A program made the position numbers and the translations under genes. The notes below the pieces were generated by a model. It was not told where the DNA came from, did not search any database, and was given only the letters and a program-made list of their open reading frames with translations. From Candidatus Rokuibacteriota bacterium (GTDB lineage: Bacteria; JAUVQV01): a DNA stretch of 6,707 nt. The DNA lies in contig JAUWCW010000108.1 in the NCBI GenBank assembly GCA_030609125.1, positions 1 to 6,707 on the forward strand. The letters run 5' to 3'. Shown here piece after piece: positions 6,172 through 6,707 of the stretch (within the stretch, counting starts at the first letter, position 1; the number at the start of each line of letters is the position of its first letter).

Positions 6172-6579
6172 ATGACCAATCTCTTGAGACGGACAAGTAT
6201 CTATTTCTCCGCCGGAGCCGTGGGCGGGATCGCCAACGGTGTCTGCGTCTGGTTCTTCGGCAGCACCGGGATCACCTCCGGTCTCGATGTGAAGATCGCC
6301 CCCGCCCTCACGCCGGAGATGCTCTACCACAGGGTCGTCTGGGGCGGCATCTGGGGCCTGGCCTTCCTGCTCCCCCTGGCGGTGCGCTCCCCCCTCCTCC
6401 GGGGGCTCCTCTACAGCCTGGGACCCACCTTCGTGCAGCTCTTCATCGTCTTTCCCGATGCGGGCAGGGGCATGATGGGGCTCGAACTCGGCACACTCAC
6501 CCCCGCCTTCGTTCTGTTCTTCAACGCCGTGTGGGGACTGGCGGCCGTTCTCTGGCTCAGGATCATCGGAGAAAACTGA
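6172..6579 (+). CDS. Conserved four-helix membrane protein of unknown function
   Basis: The 135-residue product has four predicted membrane segments at about 10-30, 52-71, 75-95 and 108-131. Candidate conserved points are the opening RRTSIYFSAGAVGG (6-19), the VVWGGIWGLAFLLPL turn (55-69), SLGPTFVQL (82-90), the GMMGLELGTLTP stretch (100-110) and FFNAVWGL (116-123). I believe this architecture recurs as a hypothetical protein in other bacteria, but I can name no function. It lies 13 bp after the preceding small gene and on the same strand, and is probably the last gene of the membrane cluster. The ribosome binding site is poor, with only an AGG about 12 nt upstream, which suits translation coupled to the upstream gene. 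Its stop is 13 bp from the convergent gene at the right edge. Confidence 0.8.
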   Translation: MTNLLRRTSIYFSAGAVGGIANGVCVWFFGSTGITSGLDVKIAPALTPEMLYHRVVWGGIWGLAFLLPLAVRSPLLRGLLYSLGPTFVQLFIVFPDAGRGMMGLELGTLTPAFVLFFNAVWGLAAVLWLRIIGEN

Positions 6580-6592
6580 CCGCGCTGATTTC

Positions 6593-6707
6593 CTATTCGT
6601 CGAGCCGCTTTTTCACCGCCTCCCAGACTTCAGTCAGACCAAGCCGGTCCGACCATCGGGATATGTACTCCTTGTCCACCCCGGCGTCACCGATTTTCAG
6701 AATGCCC
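6593..6707 (-). CDS. C-terminal 37 residues of an unidentified protein
   Basis: The minus frame is open from the right edge to a TAG at 6595-6593 and ends ILKIGDAGVDKEYISRWSDR, then LGLTEVWEAVKKRLDE. The pattern of Asp-x-x-Tyr-Ile-x-x-Trp-Ser-x-x-Leu-Gly followed by a basic helix resembles the C-termini of small nucleotidyltransferase-like proteins found near antitoxin-type genes. The fragment is too short to assign. It converges with the membrane-protein gene to its left. The reading frame is plausible because the helical amphipathic ending looks like real protein and the codon choice is GC-rich like its neighbours. Confidence 0.55.
   Translation of the reverse strand, partial: GILKIGDAGVDKEYISRWSDRLGLTEVWEAVKKRLDE

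Overview
The window is GC-rich chromosomal DNA from what looks like a Gram-negative bacterium. It carries a large secreted alpha-2-macroglobulin-type protein, an Escherichia coli-like lgt, and small membrane proteins of kinds I associate with Desulfobacterota (former Deltaproteobacteria). The taxon is an inference from gene content only. No insertion sequence, CRISPR array, rRNA or tRNA is visible.

Layout. Positions 1-2907 (minus) hold the N-terminal 969 codons of an alpha-2-macroglobulin family protein that runs off the left edge. A 150-bp divergent intergenic region follows. Positions 3058-3393 (plus) encode a 111-residue YtxJ/BrxC-type (monothiol bacilliredoxin) thioredoxin-fold protein. 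Its frame is interrupted by one TGA, which sits exactly where the family has its active-site cysteine. Twenty nucleotides beyond that TGA lies a 7-bp hairpin with a GUC loop, which fits a bacterial SECIS element. I read this gene as a selenoprotein, and it is the main discovery in the window. Convergent to it, 3417-4211 (minus) is lgt. From 4338 to 6579 (plus) there is a compact set of membrane-protein genes: a 72-residue two-helix protein, a DHA2-type MFS transporter, a 71-residue protein starting in a GTGA overlap with the transporter's stop, and a 135-residue four-helix conserved protein. At the right edge (6593-6707, minus) is the C-terminal end of an unidentified gene.

How the genes relate. 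The alpha-2-macroglobulin and Lgt both belong to envelope biology but are not an operon. The alpha-2-macroglobulin has a Sec-type signal without a lipobox, so it is not an evident Lgt substrate. The Sec-containing bacilliredoxin-like protein would be a cytoplasmic thiol redox enzyme. It implies that the host has selA, selB, selC and selD elsewhere. The four plus-strand membrane genes are closely spaced and are probably co-transcribed; the transporter's substrate cannot be read from the sequence.
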